Below, one piece after another: positions 22,808 through 34,053 of a stretch of DNA of 64,000 nucleotides. How positions within the stretch are numbered: the stretch's first letter is position 1; each line of letters begins with the position of its first letter. Location: contig JAJKFJ010020701.1 in NCBI GenBank assembly GCA_027382625.1, positions 62,001-126,000 on the forward strand. Direction: 5' to 3'. Source of the stretch: Tetmemena sp. SeJ-2015 (Eukaryota > Ciliophora > Spirotrichea > Sporadotrichida > Oxytrichidae). The position numbers and the translations under genes were made by a program. The notes below the pieces were generated by a model. That model saw only the letters and a list, made by a program, of their open reading frames with translations, was not told the DNA's origin and searched no databases.

Positions 22808-23450
22808 TTGGATATTCTAAACTCCAAAACTAAAATTTTAATAAAAACTGATAAGAAGAAAGCTCTCAAAACAATCGATGTCAACATGATGGAGATCCCA
22901 AACTATCCTGAGATCTCAGTCACTAATATGTATGACGATGCGATGGGAGATCCGGAGGTTGCTCTATTCCTTCCTAACAAGGAACAACTCTCAAAAAAGT
23001 TGCCAGAACGAAGGTTCTTCTTTGGCGTCCTTGCTACTGTACGTGCAGAGTACCTCAAAGAGATCATTGAAGATGCACACAGGAAGAGATTCTAAGTAGA
23101 GGAGAACGACCCAAAGAAGCAAGGAATAGTTATCAGCGACGAATGGTTTGAGCAGCTTCAGAAGTATCCCTACTTCTCTAGTAAGTTTTAGAGTTTAACT
23201 GTGTAGAGAAACCTGGCACTGGCATCTACTTAATGAAGGAGAGAGAGCAAAGGTATTCAGAGCACGGAAGCAAAATACAAGCATCGAGGTGAGCAAGCGT
23301 CTATCACTATACAAACTTAGGGACGACGAGATGCACATAGATGCGGGAGCAGGTTCGAAGATGAGGAAGCTAGGTCCATCTGGCCCAACAGAAGAGAGAA
23401 AGGAACCCTAGAATCCCTTCTTCCCAGATAAGCAAAAGTGACTTAAGTCA
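22808..23450 (+). pseudogene. TBE small-ORF (22-kDa-like) protein, truncated and frame-shifted
   Basis: An open stretch without ATG gives KTIDVNMMEIPNYPEIS, RRFFFGVLATVRAEYL and GIVISDEWFEQLQKYPYF, continuing past TAA (read as Gln) to about 23190. A second block in another frame (about 23233-23450) reads RARKQNTSIEVSKRLSLYK and ends FFPDKQK-TGA. The second block alone is present in the copies at 13.1 and 38.9 kb. No domain was recognised; assignment to the TBE 22-kDa ORF is by position only. Confidence 0.5.
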
Positions 23451-23559
23451 TTAAGTTAAGCTTAAATACTTTTCCTAAATATTCACTCTACCTTATCTCG
23501 CACATAACTTTGTCTTCTCTTCTTCCACTCTCTTACAACTACTCACTATTAAATCCTCT

Positions 23560-24459
23560 GATAGCTAATCATGCATCAAGTGATAGAGCAGCAGCTTCTT
23601 ATAGTGTCCCTTAACTAAGTTCCAGTAAAACTCAATGCCGTTGAACTCTGGCGAGTATGGAACATTAAAAACAGGAGTGATGTTCAACTCAGCGTATGCC
23701 TTCTTCGCTTCCTTTGTCTTGTGTACGCTGAGGTTGTCAACAGAGTAGAAACGATCTCACCGTCTGTAGATCTTCTCTCTGAGCTTCTTAAGGAACGCAA
23801 CATACTGCTCTCACTTGATAGAGCGAGGATGAAGGCATAAGCTTCTAAGCCTGAGTCCTTTCGCTGATTCCTGCAAGTAACGCACTTGTAGTTATATTTA
23901 CTTTCTACCCGTAAACTTCTATGTTATCGTGCTTCTTGTACCAACTCTTCTTCATGAAGGTGTTGTGTGTGAACACAGCTTCGTCACACATACAAACTTC
24001 ACGCTATCCCTCTCACACCTGAGCAGTGTAAATATATTTCAGATTATTATAATAAAATGGCTTAGTGAAGTCTATAACGCGCTTCACTCGATTCACAGTT
24101 TGTACGTTATGCCATTTCAACGATAGATGTTTGCTACAGTCTACGGAGAGATCTTGAGATAAGGAAACTATCTATGGAAGATCTTCGCGCGCTACTCCAA
24201 ACTGAAGTGCGCTTAGTGGCGAAGAGTTTGAGGATCAATCAAATAATTGATGTGCACATCTTGAAACTTAGAAGTGCGATGAGGAACAGCTGCAACTCCT
24301 AACTTTCTCATCTGCAAAGCAACTTTCAAATGCGAGAGTATAGTGCGCGCTGGCACTCTCAACATTTTTGCGATGGAGTTGATGTTGAGAACTGGCTATT
24401 ACTACTGATAAGGGTGACTACATCCATACCTTAGAGTCAAAATGAAACTGAGATAGGAT
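23560..24459 (-). pseudogene. DD34E Tc1/mariner-like (TBE-type) transposase
   Basis: From the N-terminus: helix-turn-helix INSIAKMLRVPARTILSHLK (near 24380), a second HTH with FSLEQRAKIF and TVANIYRWNGI, then catalytic D in DEAVFTHNTFMKKSW (near 23985), second D in VDNLSVHKTKEAKKAY (GAC at 23736-23738) and E in FNGIEFYWNLVKGHY (GAG at 23631-23633). Thirty-four residues separate the last D and E. Scattered one-base indels break the frame, so it is unlikely to be active. Confidence 0.8.
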
Positions 24460-24579
24460 GGATCATGTAGTTATTTTTGAGTAATTTCGCGTTTGACTCG
24501 CATGATTATAAGTATTAATAAAGAAATTAATTATACAAAACTTATTCTCTTTTTCTTATTCTTTGGATTTTGATTTTAG

Positions 24580-24800
24580 CTATCTTTAATGATAGTGACT
24601 GCCGCTTATATCCTCATTTTCCACTTCCTCTATTATTTCATCATCTGACCTTAAGAGATTGATTTGTGTGTTCTTGATTTTTGGAATTTTTTCATCCTTG
24701 ATTAAACCTATTTTCCTCTTTTCTTTTAAGCTGAAGAATTATTTTATAAAAGATATTTGTAAAAAAATATAGCTGCTACTAGTTTTATCCTCTGCATAAG
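24580..24800 (-). CDS. Unit 3: acidic linker between ATPase and receiver
   Basis: Homologous to 14300-14560. Minus reading gives IGLIKDEKIPKI and a SDDEIIEEVENEDISGS-type acidic run. It is separated from the rest of the linker by the TBE copy, exactly as in unit 2. Confidence 0.55.
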
Positions 24801-25049
24801 CTCTATCTGATTATCATTTTTCAATATATCAAAACTCAAACCCTTAAGATTATATAATTACGTGTAAACGTTTTATTAGTTCCGTGCTAAAATTATCATG
24901 GGTTTGTATATTGCTTAGAGTTAGTAGAATAATTTTTTCTAGGATTTTTAAAATTTAAAATCTAATATTTATAATCTATGATTTACTAAAAATAGAAGAA
25001 TTAGAAGTGTTATTAAAATTAGACCTCATATGATCAAATGAAATTTAAT

Positions 25050-25335
25050 CCTAAAATATATATGTAATGAATGAGCTAGCTTTTCGCTTGCATACTCTTC
25101 GATTAATCTTAATTTATCAATCTTGGAGGCTGCATCAACCATTTATTATGTTAGGTCCTCCACATTTTGGCTTACCAACTTACTCTGACGCTGACACTGC
25201 CTTTTTAAAGGTTTGAAGGCTCCTTCTTGTAAATGAGATAAATTAGATGCTTGAGATTATCGAAATTTTCTTTTGCAAGGTTCTTCAATACATGACTCTT
25301 GTCGAAGTAGTTTGTCTGGAGGTAAATTTAAAAAG
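25050..25335 (-). CDS. Stray coiled-coil coding fragment inside unit 3
   Basis: Minus reading gives NYFDKSHVLKNLAKENFDNL and IYLIYKKEPSNL, then in the next frame RQSKLVSQNVEDLTQQMVDA and SKIDKLRLIEEYASEKL. One more A in the run at about 25213 would join the two. It is richer in coding character than its surroundings and absent from units 2, 4 and 5. It may be an MDS of a different, dispersed gene, or a captured fragment. No family was recognised. Confidence 0.45.
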
Positions 25336-25624
25336 TAATCTCTGTTAATTTTCTACGCACAAAAGAAATATTAGAGGCAGTGATCTATCAATTTAAAATT
25401 CTCATACATCTGCAAATTAAAAGCATTAGATAGAATGATAATGCATTTGGCCAAATACTAGCCTTTTTTAAAGATATTTTTCGCTATTTAAAATTTGATT
25501 GATTAATAAGCAATATTTCAATTTTTAAAAATTATGTAAAAATATTATAGGGTTTTAATTTGGATAGGAATTCTTAAAGCCTTTTATAGAAGTTTTCTTC
25601 AAAACTTGATTATGATTCTAGGGT

Positions 25625-25965
25625 AAATTAATTGGCAGCTCGACCATGAAAGTTAATTTTTCCTTTTATAATTTAAAAGTAGAACCGAATCCAATTTAAG
25701 ATTTGAAAGTTAAATTTCCTCCTAGTGCTTCTGCCAAGTTTTTAGAGATAGTGAGTCCCAGTCCACACCCCTCTTTGTTTAAATTTCTATCTTTCATGAT
25801 CTTCACATACGCTTTGAACAAGTTCTTTTAGTCATTATCCGAAATCCCTACTCCAGAGTCCTCAACTGAAATTAGACAACATAATTATTTGTATTAATTA
25901 CATCAAACTATATTTAAATCTGGATCTTATTTTCTGCAAGGCGAGCCTTTATTTTGACGAATCCT
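25625..25965 (-). CDS. Unit 3: HATPase F/G boxes
   Basis: Opens at AGGATTCGTCAAAAT (minus sense of 25951-25965; partner 31531-31545 on plus). Motifs VEDSGVGISDND, EGCGLGLTISKNLAEALGGN and FMVELPIN are intact after removal of two short IESs at the same sites as in unit 2. Confidence 0.88.
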
Positions 25966-26399
25966 TTTATTTTTTAAAAAAAAATTAATAGAAGGAAGAT
26001 ATTATGGTTGAGAATTTATCGGAAAAAAAGAATCTCTTTTTTTATATTTATCTAGGTGGAGTATTAAATTTTAAGAAATGAAAAATCCTTTGGGATATTT
26101 TCATATTTTGTGATGGAGCTCGATAAGAAATAAAGTTACAAGTTTCTGTTATTTTCGTTTAAATTAAGCCTTATTCTTTGACTTTGTTCTTGAAAAATGT
26201 GAAGAAGAAAATTAACCAGCAAACTCGTTTTAACCTAAATAAGAAAAAGGCTAAAATTTTAGACCAATCAAATAATTTATCTAACTACATATTAAAGATC
26301 CTTCATTTAATTTTTAACAACACAATTTAATTTAATTGCCACACAATATAGAAAACATTTTCGAACTTGAAATTAAAATTGATATTTAAACTTGATACT

Positions 26400-26676
26400 A
26401 TCATTAGCTTTCATCTTTTAATAGGCCTATTTCAATTAAGACTCCTTAAGCTCCAGTTAGTCTATCGGCTTAAAATAAATTATCATAAGTAAAACAACTT
26501 TGAATTATATTGTGAGGCTTGGTGAATATGAAGTCAAAAGCTTTAAGTGCATCTAAGTCATCTTTGAGTCGATCATCTCCCGTGAGAAGGATCAGTTTAG
26601 TTAGGGTTGATAAGTCTCCCCTCTCTTGCCTCGCTCGCACTATCTGAGCCATCTCCAAGCCATTCATCTGAGGCAT
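26400..26676 (-). CDS. Unit 3: REC-b, second half of receiver
   Basis: MPQMNGLEMAQIVRARQERG through DFIFTK, identical to unit 2. A 49-bp IES (26472-26520, pointer AAGCC) splits Lys-Pro; joined, it gives TKPIDQLELKE. One base is then missing relative to unit 2 (GGAGTC against GGAAGTC), shifting the last helix and moving the stop. Confidence 0.82.
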
Positions 26677-27014
26677 TTTTTTAAAAAAGAAAAATTAAAA
26701 TCTTTATCTTTAAGAAGTCGAAAATAAAAACAATTTTAAGAGGTTAAATTAAGAATTAAAGCTTAGATGGCTGAGTTATTTAATCGTCTTTAATTTTTCT
26801 TATTAATTTTACGTCTTGAAAATAAATTAAGTTTAATTTTTGAAGGAGTTTCACTTGTTCCTGCAATGAAATTAATCTTCTCACTCAACCTTTTTAATTT
26901 AAAGTACTCAAACTAATATTATGAAGCTTATTTATAGTGACAGCTTATTTAATTTATCACTAGAGATCTATAACAATGTCATCAATTTTATAACAATTAA
27001 ATTAATCTATACTT

Positions 27015-29528
27015 ATGAGAATATCCACCAATAGAAATTATAACCAAACTATTTTATAATATGGGGGGAATAAAGTTAGCACCTCCTCCTTACCCTAAAG
27101 TATGAAAAAATTGTACAAAGCTATATTGGCCTAAATTAGTTTTTAATAATGCCGAATAATTGAGAAATTTTGATATAATTATTAGCTAGAGGTTCAAATA
27201 ATAAAATTTAGAATTTATTTTTTTAAAAATCCAAAAAGATCATATATAGTCAAAATAATTATAATGCCTGAGTTAGAATAAATGTCTAAATCATTTCTTT
27301 TACGACTCTAAATCAATTCTTGTGTCTTCAAGCTAAGAATAAAAAGATACTACTGGATGGTCTTTCCCTTCTAGCCAAAATTTAAACACACAACTTATAT
27401 AAGTCCTCTTAAGATTTAAGCATTTTTTATACCTGTAAAAAGTACAAAGTAAATATTTAATTAAGCTCTTAAAATTAATTTAGACCGGAAAAGATAAAGG
27501 AGAAAACTTATATATTTAGAACACTTTTGTAAGTTTTTTTTTTGTTTTTTTTTGTTTTTGTTACCCATTTTAGCCTAAATGGAGATTTTCTTAAACTAAA
27601 ACTCAAACTTTTGTTTGGAGCTTAATGTCTCTCCCAATAATTATTTATATTGAAAATAGACTTTCTCATTTTAGTGCTACTATGATAAATGCTGGGGAAT
27701 CCTATTGCCGGGACTCCTAAATAACATAAAGACCAAGCCGAGTGCAAGATTCGTAAGATCTAGGCAAAAATACATTAAAAAATTCATAAAATTTAAGCTT
27801 CTTTTGTATATGAGGCTTGTTTGAAAATCGTAGGAACTCTATTGATTTTGAACGCTAGAGTCAAGCTAACTAGAGTGAAACGACTATTTAAAACTTCGAT
27901 TTTAATTGACTTAAAAGAAAGCCCTTCAACTAACACACACCATCCAAAAATTATAACATCAGGTTAAACAATCCTAAAGCGGAGTCTACCTCGAAACTTG
28001 ACTCCCAAAATGAGGATGAAATTATCAACAACGGTTTGAACATATCTTCTTATTTTGTTTCATCATTTAGGTATTAATTTGAAAAAGCTGATGAGTACTC
28101 TGTATTCTACATTAACTATAGATAAGTTTACCTATTAGTTTAAGGATCCCATACTTGAGCTGGAGTTTTAAATGTTCTTGCACAAGAAGATTATATATTT
28201 TGGGAAAATGGCATCCATTGAGACTGTTCTCCTCACTTTGATTTTCTTTAGCATAACAGCATTCAGTGCAATAGCTACTGAGCATGCTGATATTTAAATA
28301 AGGATTTCCTGGGGACTATCGCTCTTAATATGCTTTTTAAGTTACATAACTTATAGAATCCTTTAATAAATAATCTTTCATCATTAACAATCATTATATT
28401 ATGATTAAATATCTAAATTAGCAACTAAGTAGTGCATAAATAAAATGATCGTAATTTGAGTATGCTTGTCATTCAGTGATATTAGCTTTTAAAAATAATG
28501 CTTTATGTCCTTTAGATACTTTTAAGAGTGGGGAGGAGGAAATAATTTGCCCGAATAAATTTTATCATGCAATCATCTCAGATCCCTTAAAAAAACTTCT
28601 TCTAAAAGAATCTACAAAATTTGATTACCTATGGGACATAAGAAATCTCGCAACTTCTTAGCAAAGTCTTGGATACTCCAATATGTTAAACACTTATTTT
28701 AACTTCAGTAATTTAAAACTTGGGCAATTATATTCTCTTGTCAGAAACTAAGTTTCATATAACGAGGATGCTGTAAGGTTAAGGGATTAAATTTATCGAA
28801 AGGTCTTAATAAAAGACAGTATTTGCCAAAAATTGGGAAAACTCTCAACGAAGTTTTAGAGCTCACTTAAATCCTTGCATCCTCTAAATATACATGCCAT
28901 TTAATTATCATAATTTTTTTTTAAAGAGAAACTTATTATACACAGAGACTCGGTTTATTTTATAATCTACCCTTATATTGTTTTAAACTTTATATTTACA
29001 AATTTATATAATATTATTTGTTATAGAATTTCTGCGAAGTATCTGAAGTTTGCTCTTCATTTTTGCACAATTTATACAATTGCATCATTTACTACTCTTC
29101 TTGAGTTGAGTATAGTAAACTAGAGTATCCCTAGGATTGACTGCTTTCCATTGATGATGGTATTTGTAACGTCTGTATCTGCGATAAACTATTCCCCTAA
29201 AACTCTCCTCATTGTTTACATTCATTTAATAGTAATCTCTATATAAAAAGCTTTAATTATTTTTTAATTAATTGTACTCTACTTTTACCTCTGTATAAGG
29301 ACATATTTTTGGTTTACGGTTTTTTATCACCAAATTTATTTAGAGGTATATATATTTGAATCATTACGTGTACTTCACATCTTACTTTATGCTCTCATTT
29401 GTTTTTATCTATGTATATTCAAGGTATATGAACTATAAGGATAGATAACTTTTTAGAGAATAATACAACTAGAAGTAGCTTCTCAAAATTTTCCACTCTC
29501 TTATACGCACTCACCACGATGGAGTTCA
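27015..29528 (+). CDS. Unit 3: N-terminus and membrane sensor, with two inflated IESs
   Basis: MRISTNR (27015-27035), then an IES of about 625 bp (to 27660, pointer AATAGA), then LSHFSATMINAGES ... QITQRPSRVQD. After further short pieces the sensor reads LMSTLYSTLTIDKFTYQFK (from 28089), MFLHKKIIYFGKMASIETVL, ISWGLSLLICFLSYITYR. A 670-bp IES (28360-29029, pointer TTATAGAAT) follows, then ISAKYLKFALHFCTIYTIAS, IPRIDCFPLMMVFVTSVSAI, VLYFYLCIRTYFWF and the last helix to THHDGV near 29526. The same site has a 43-bp IES in units 4 and 5 and none in unit 1. Confidence 0.8.
27060..27640. mobile_element. Probable degenerate MITE inside an IES of unit 3
   Basis: Begins TATGGGGGGAATAAAGTTAGC and ends GGAGCTTAATGTCTCTCCCA, a partly complementary pair; further in, GGCCTAAATTAG and TTTTAGCCTAAATGG again pair imperfectly. 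It explains why this IES is about 625 bp while the orthologous one is 43-47 bp in units 2 and 5. Inverted-repeat identity is modest, so the call is tentative. Confidence 0.45.
28460..28750 (+). other. Open reading stretch inside the 670-bp IES of unit 3
   Basis: From about 28464, with TAG/TAA as Gln, an open frame of roughly 90 codons contains NNALCPLDTFKSGEEEIICP, DPLKKLLLKESTKFDYLWDI and NFSNLKLGQLYSLVRN. It uses a balanced residue mix unlike random AT-rich sequence. It could be a captured MDS of another gene. No family recognised. Confidence 0.35.
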
Positions 29529-29599
29529 TTAAAAAAATTTTTGTTTCTAATGACTATTATTGGAACATAATTTCTTTAAATATTAATTTAAATTTAAAG

Positions 29600-30600
29600 G
29601 TTTGATTGTATTCACAATTGGAGATAAAATAATTTCTTACAATACCAAGATAGGAGAAATTTTTGACTCTGAGTTAGATTCTGCTCCCATTAAATCAGAA
29701 TATATGCTTATTTTTTAATCCATCTAAAATTTAAGCTAGCCACCAAATGATATTTATTCTATATAATTTTTATAATCATTTAATCTATAAAATATAATTA
29801 GGAATAAGCCACAGGATAAAAATAGTTTTTCTTTTCAGCAAAATACATAGTAGCCTCGCGAAGGAGCAGCGACAAAGAACAATAAAAGCAGTTTTTATAA
29901 ATTGAAACGGGCCTCTCAAATATTCTAAGATGAATAAAAGAGGAAAGTTGCAAGTTCGCAGTAGTCAGTATAAATTAACAAATACTTCTGCTGTGCTAAC
30001 AGAAATATTAAAAATGAAAACTCCCAGAATTCTAAAAGCCAACCCTCATCTATAACCAACAAAAATAGTAAGAATTTGGAGATCTAGAAAGTAGATTAGC
30101 GATTTCTATCGGATTAGCGAAGCAAGAGCGGAAGTTTCCTCTCCTTAAAGAAGATATCGAGAGAGAAAGAAGAAGAGAGCAATATAAAGGAAAATAGAGA
30201 AAATAATTAAAAGGACTGCTCTAGGATAAATGAGGATGAATAATTTTAGAATGAATCTATAAGTCCAGATTAGGAAAAGTAAACTGAAACATTGAAAGAA
30301 CTTCTCAACTAAAATTAAGATTTTATAATATTCATTGTTAAACAAAGCACTATTGGATAAACATTAGTTAGAGAAAAGTTTAGTTGGAATGGAGGAAGAT
30401 ATAGTTGGTGATTGGGGAAACATTTGGGACTATATTTAAAATCTTGCGAAGCTTAAAAGAACTCATTTCATAGATAGTAGGGTATAGATATAATGAACGA
30501 AGGCGTATTTTTTAAGATAAAAATAGAGTAATAAGAAAAATTTATCTAATGTGGAAGTCAAAAGCGTTATGAAACAAAAGTGCTTCAAGTTTTTCCACAA
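29600..30600 (+). CDS. Unit 3: PAS-like segment and Gln-rich linker
   Basis: VFTIGDKIISYNTKIGEIFDSELD (from about 29608) joins to HHDGV through a TT pointer. The linker from about 29810 to 30310 is continuously open (VQINKYFCCANRNIKN, NKNSKNLEIQKVDQRFLSDQ, KEENNIKENRENN-like) and ends LKELLN. A short AAC-bounded IES then leads to KALLDKHQLEKSLV ... WGNIWDYIQNLAKLKR (to 30480), EGVFFKIKI and KVLQVFPQI (30595). Confidence 0.75.
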
Positions 30601-30654
30601 ATAATCTATACCATTTTTAGTCTAATTTATGATATGAATTGCTCTTATCCAGAC

Positions 30655-30912
30655 AGGGGGTGAAGCCCTGGTGATTACAACTATTCGTGATATGTCCCAC
30701 TGGATAGAGTTAGAGCGACAGAAAAACCTAATCAGTTCAAAACTCTGGCCTTTGCATAGGCTGCGCATGAGTTTAGAAATCCTCTGAGTGCGATAATGTC
30801 TTCACTAGACTTAATGAAGGGTAGTATTTAGCTGGACACCGTGAATGAATAATACTTTAGCACTGCTAAGAATTGTTCTAATCTTCTTCTCCATTTAGTG
30901 AATGATATCCTT
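30655..30912 (+). CDS. Unit 3: HisKA domain
   Basis: GEALVITTIRDMSHWIELERQKN, AAHEFRNPLSAIMSSLDL, LLLHLVNDIL. The first part of the H-box is written GCGCATGAGTTTAGAAATCC (AHEFRNP), so the phospho-His is intact. It matches units 1, 4 and 5 closely. Confidence 0.88.
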
Positions 30913-31279
30913 TATAATTTTTAATTAAATTTAAAGAATCCTTGATTATAGATTATAATTTAATTGAATGAAAAATGTTAATTAATAAATAAAGTTACTT
31001 AATGGAAATAGTTAAACTCACAATTTCGTTAATTTATCTTATGGTTTACTGAAAGTCTTTCATCAATTTTATAAGAGATTCTCTTTAAACTCTCCCTAGC
31101 TCTGATTTGCGAATTCTTTGCTTATCATTATATATGAAAGGAAATCTCATAAAAGGGTACGAAACTCGTGTTAATTCTATTTTATTTCACTTATATAAAG
31201 ATATTTAAAGATACTCTACTACCAATATATAGAAAAAGCATTTTTTAAATTATAAATTAATTTTTTATCTGATAAATTC

Positions 31280-31545
31280 TCAAAAATATTCCCAAATAGA
31301 GTCAAGAAATATTAAAACTAACAAAGATGTCATTTCACTTGAGAAAGTAATTTAAGAGAGTATCGAAATACTCTCATTCAAAGATTAATTTTATTCAAAG
31401 CGATATCGAAGGGTCTGGAGCTTTCTTACCATGTAGCAAATAACATTCCATAGCGGCTGATGACTGACCAAAATAGATTGAGACAGATTCTCATAAACCT
31501 TATTTCTAACTCTATCAAATATACTCACAGAGGATTCGTCAAAAT
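31280..31545 (+). CDS. Unit 3: HATPase N box with a 17-bp IES
   Basis: Reads YSQIESRNIKTNKDVISLEK, LSFKAISKGLELSYHVANN, TDQNRLRQILINLISNSIKY. ATTCAAAG at 31376-31383 and 31393-31400 bounds a 17-bp IES whose removal is required for the frame. It ends at AGGATTCGTCAAAAT (31531-31545), partner of 25951-25965. Confidence 0.88.
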
Positions 31546-31679
31546 TTTAAATAAAAATGATGAAATCTCAAGTTATTTAAAAATGGTAAAATTGAAGAAA
31601 AAATCTACAAAATAAAAGAGAATGCCAATTGTGAAGTAAATGAACTTTATTAAAAATAACTACACATCCTGTCTCAGTT

Positions 31680-32140
31680 TCATTTTGACTCTAAGGCATG
31701 GATGTAGTCACCTTTATCAGTATTAGCAGCAAGCTTTCAACATCAACTCCATCGCAAAAATGTTGAAGTGCCATCGCCCACTATACTCTCGCATTTGAAG
31801 GATGCTTGGTAGAATGAGAAAGTTAGGAGTTGTAGCTGTTTCTCATCGCAATTCTAAGTTTTAAGATCAGCAAATCAATTATTTGATTATCTCAAACTCT
31901 TTGCCACTAAGCGCACTTCAGTTTGGAATAGCGCTCAAAAATCTTTCATAGATAGTTTCCCTATCTCAAGATCTCTCCATAGACTGTAGCAAACATCTGT
32001 ATTGAAATGGAATAACGACTGTGAAACGAGTGAAGGCGTTTTAGACTTTACTAAGTCTTTTTACTATATAATCTGAAATATATTTACAAGCACAGGTGTG
32101 AAAGGATAGCGTGAAGTTTGTATGTGATGACGAAGCTGTG
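31680..32140 (+). mobile_element. TBE-like transposase fragment after unit 3
   Basis: Plus-strand remains of the transposase N-terminus: INSIAKMLK, ILSHLKDAW-like, MRKLGVVAVSHRNSKF, FSLE-region and TNICIEME-type degraded ends, with frame breaks. Same relative place and orientation as 20590-20990. Confidence 0.7.
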
Positions 32141-32373
32141 TATATTAAATTTAAATTAGTGAGGTTTTAATGTTGACTTCAGATCATTTAAATCTTCTTC
32201 ACTTTTAATATACTTTTTTTCAACATCTGTTTTTACGAAACATTTTTAGACTGATGGCAATGGAGAAATATTAACCGATTAAAATCATGAAAATATATTC
32301 TGAAATAGCATATTTTTTCTCTCTCTAATATTGAATTTTAATCTTAATTTTCCTTAATCCATAATTTTTGTAA

Positions 32374-32581
32374 TCTGAGGCATCTAATTATCAAGGATGA
32401 GTAGCTAATAAGGAATATGATGTCTGCAGTTGATATCTCTATCTGGAGTTTAGAAACTGCATTTGAAAGTGAGCTCAAAATTTTCCTCTATCATTTGAAG
32501 AGCTTTTATCGGATCAAAGCATTTGTCTATACTATTTATTCCTATCTATCCTAGCATTCCGTTCAAGATCAGTACATTAAA
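32374..32581 (-). CDS. Unit 4: REC-a, first half of receiver
   Basis: FNVLILNGMLGQIGINS, FDPIKALQMIEENFEL, LLILDNQMPQ, with the phospho-accepting Asp. Pointers are TTTAATG (32575-32581; partner 32837-32843, IES 262 bp) and GCCTCAGA (8 bp shared with 34756-34763). Confidence 0.85.
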
Positions 32582-32836
32582 TATTTTATATCAAACAAAA
32601 CTGTTTTAGAAATTATTCTCATTAAAAATAATTACTAGAGATAATCCAATTAATACCAAGCCAGAAGATAATTTATGATATATATGCTGTCGTAATTAAA
32701 GAAATAGCCTAAGAGATTTCTAAATTCTACTAGAGGCGAATTTAATGAAATATTCCATATATATGGATAATATTTCTCATACTATAGTATGATCATGTGT
32801 AAATATATATTCCTTTTAAATTATAATATATTCTCG

Positions 32837-34010
32837 CATTAAAAGGATCATCATCTACTATCAAAATTTTCGAATGAGTGCATTTTGACTTTTGAATATG
32901 CTGGAATGGTTCATTATTGCTATCATCACTTTCATTTTAAGCTAGATTCAGAGGCTTAGTCTCAATATTTTAGAGCTAGCTCGTATAGTAGTTGTTATTT
33001 ATGAAAATCTGCACATATTCAAAATTAAAATTAAAACCTCTACTTTTAACATTTGTATAATTTGAATCAGAAGCTTCAATCTTAAAATAAGAAACAAAGT
33101 GTGAAACTGATAATCTGGCCTCTGGAATTATCAAGAGGCTGATCATTTTCATATGCTCTTTCAATAATTGGTCTATAGAAGTGCTCGCATCTATCTAAGT
33201 TGTAGTCCTCGTATTTAACTTAGTTTGTTTCAATTAATCCCTCATCCAATTCTCTATCGTGCTAAGAATAGGTTTGAGCCAAACTCTATCTCTCGGAAAG
33301 TTGCAAATGAACTATATTGTTTCTCTAAAGTCCTGCCAAAAAATATGGAAAATTAAAAATTAAGGCCACCGAAGCATTCAAAAAATCCAAATAATTTTTA
33401 TGAATAGTATAAGTGGTTTATAAATTGTAAATTTAGGGTATTCGTTAGTATTTCTACACAAATTTTGGATCTTAAAGGTTTAAATTTGGGTTTTAAAGTT
33501 ACATTTCATTTATTATGTTCCTCCTTATATTCTATGATTACTGGATTTTCTGCTTTGCTGCGTTCATTAGTCCCTAACTAGAAAATTTCATTCTTGCCTT
33601 ATTTCTCTCTAGAATTTTCTAGTAGCTCTAACTTCTGAGCTTCTTTCTAGGACGAAATTGAATTTCACTCAACTTCACCATACTCGACTCTTGGTAGTTT
33701 AATTCAAATTGTTAATTATAATTTTTATGAATCGTTTGAGTATTCCATCTGTCTATGGTGATCAGGACTGTCACTCCCTTCCTCATTTTCTTCCTCCTCC
33801 ACTATCCCATCATCTGAGGTTAGAAGATGCCTCATTAAGTTTCTGTTCTTCGGTTCAATTTAGCGAATTAGCAATCCTTGGTTTCTCCTCACTTTGACAC
33901 TTAAACAAAATTCTATAAAGGTGATTACATTATATAACTGCTACTGAACTTATCAGTCGCATAAGCCCTTTCAAAATTCTCATCATTAGAAGGGGAATCT
34001 CTTTAACTTA
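32837..34010 (-). CDS. Unit 4: linker and ILIVDDD receiver start
   Basis: Minus reading includes HSKILIVDDDPFN at the pointer, the middle linker YDRELDEGLIETNQVKYEDY and RCEHFYRPIIERAYE (33140-33290), and the acidic SDDGIVEEEENEEGSDSP-type run near 33760-33840. A short AGT-bounded IES splits SSS from VKVRRNQGLL near 33890-33945. No transposon lies in this linker, unlike units 2 and 3. Confidence 0.7.
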
Positions 34011-34053
34011 TTGGATAAGCTTTGTTCACACCAATAATAAGTTATTGAATCTA

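Larger units (their letters stand above)
22800..24480. mobile_element. TBE-like element (partial): small ORF plus DDE transposase
   Basis: The best preserved copy of the element in units 2 and 3. A plus-strand small ORF (22808-23450 in two frame-shifted pieces) faces a minus-strand transposase (23560-24459). Hypotrich TBEs are known to carry a 42-kDa transposase, a 22-kDa ORF and a 57-kDa zinc-finger ORF; the first two would be represented here. Telomere-like C4A4 ends and terminal inverted repeats were not found, so the copy is truncated. Confidence 0.75.

Noticed and set aside
28360..29029. The YRISAK inserts as spliceosomal introns
   Set aside because: They lack GT...AG ends, are flanked by direct repeats that differ between paralogs, and an insert-free paralog (unit 1) exists.
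30145..30345. Minus-strand hydrophobic open frame
   Set aside because: Shadow of the Lys/Glu/Gln-rich plus-strand linker of unit 3, which aligns with unit 5.
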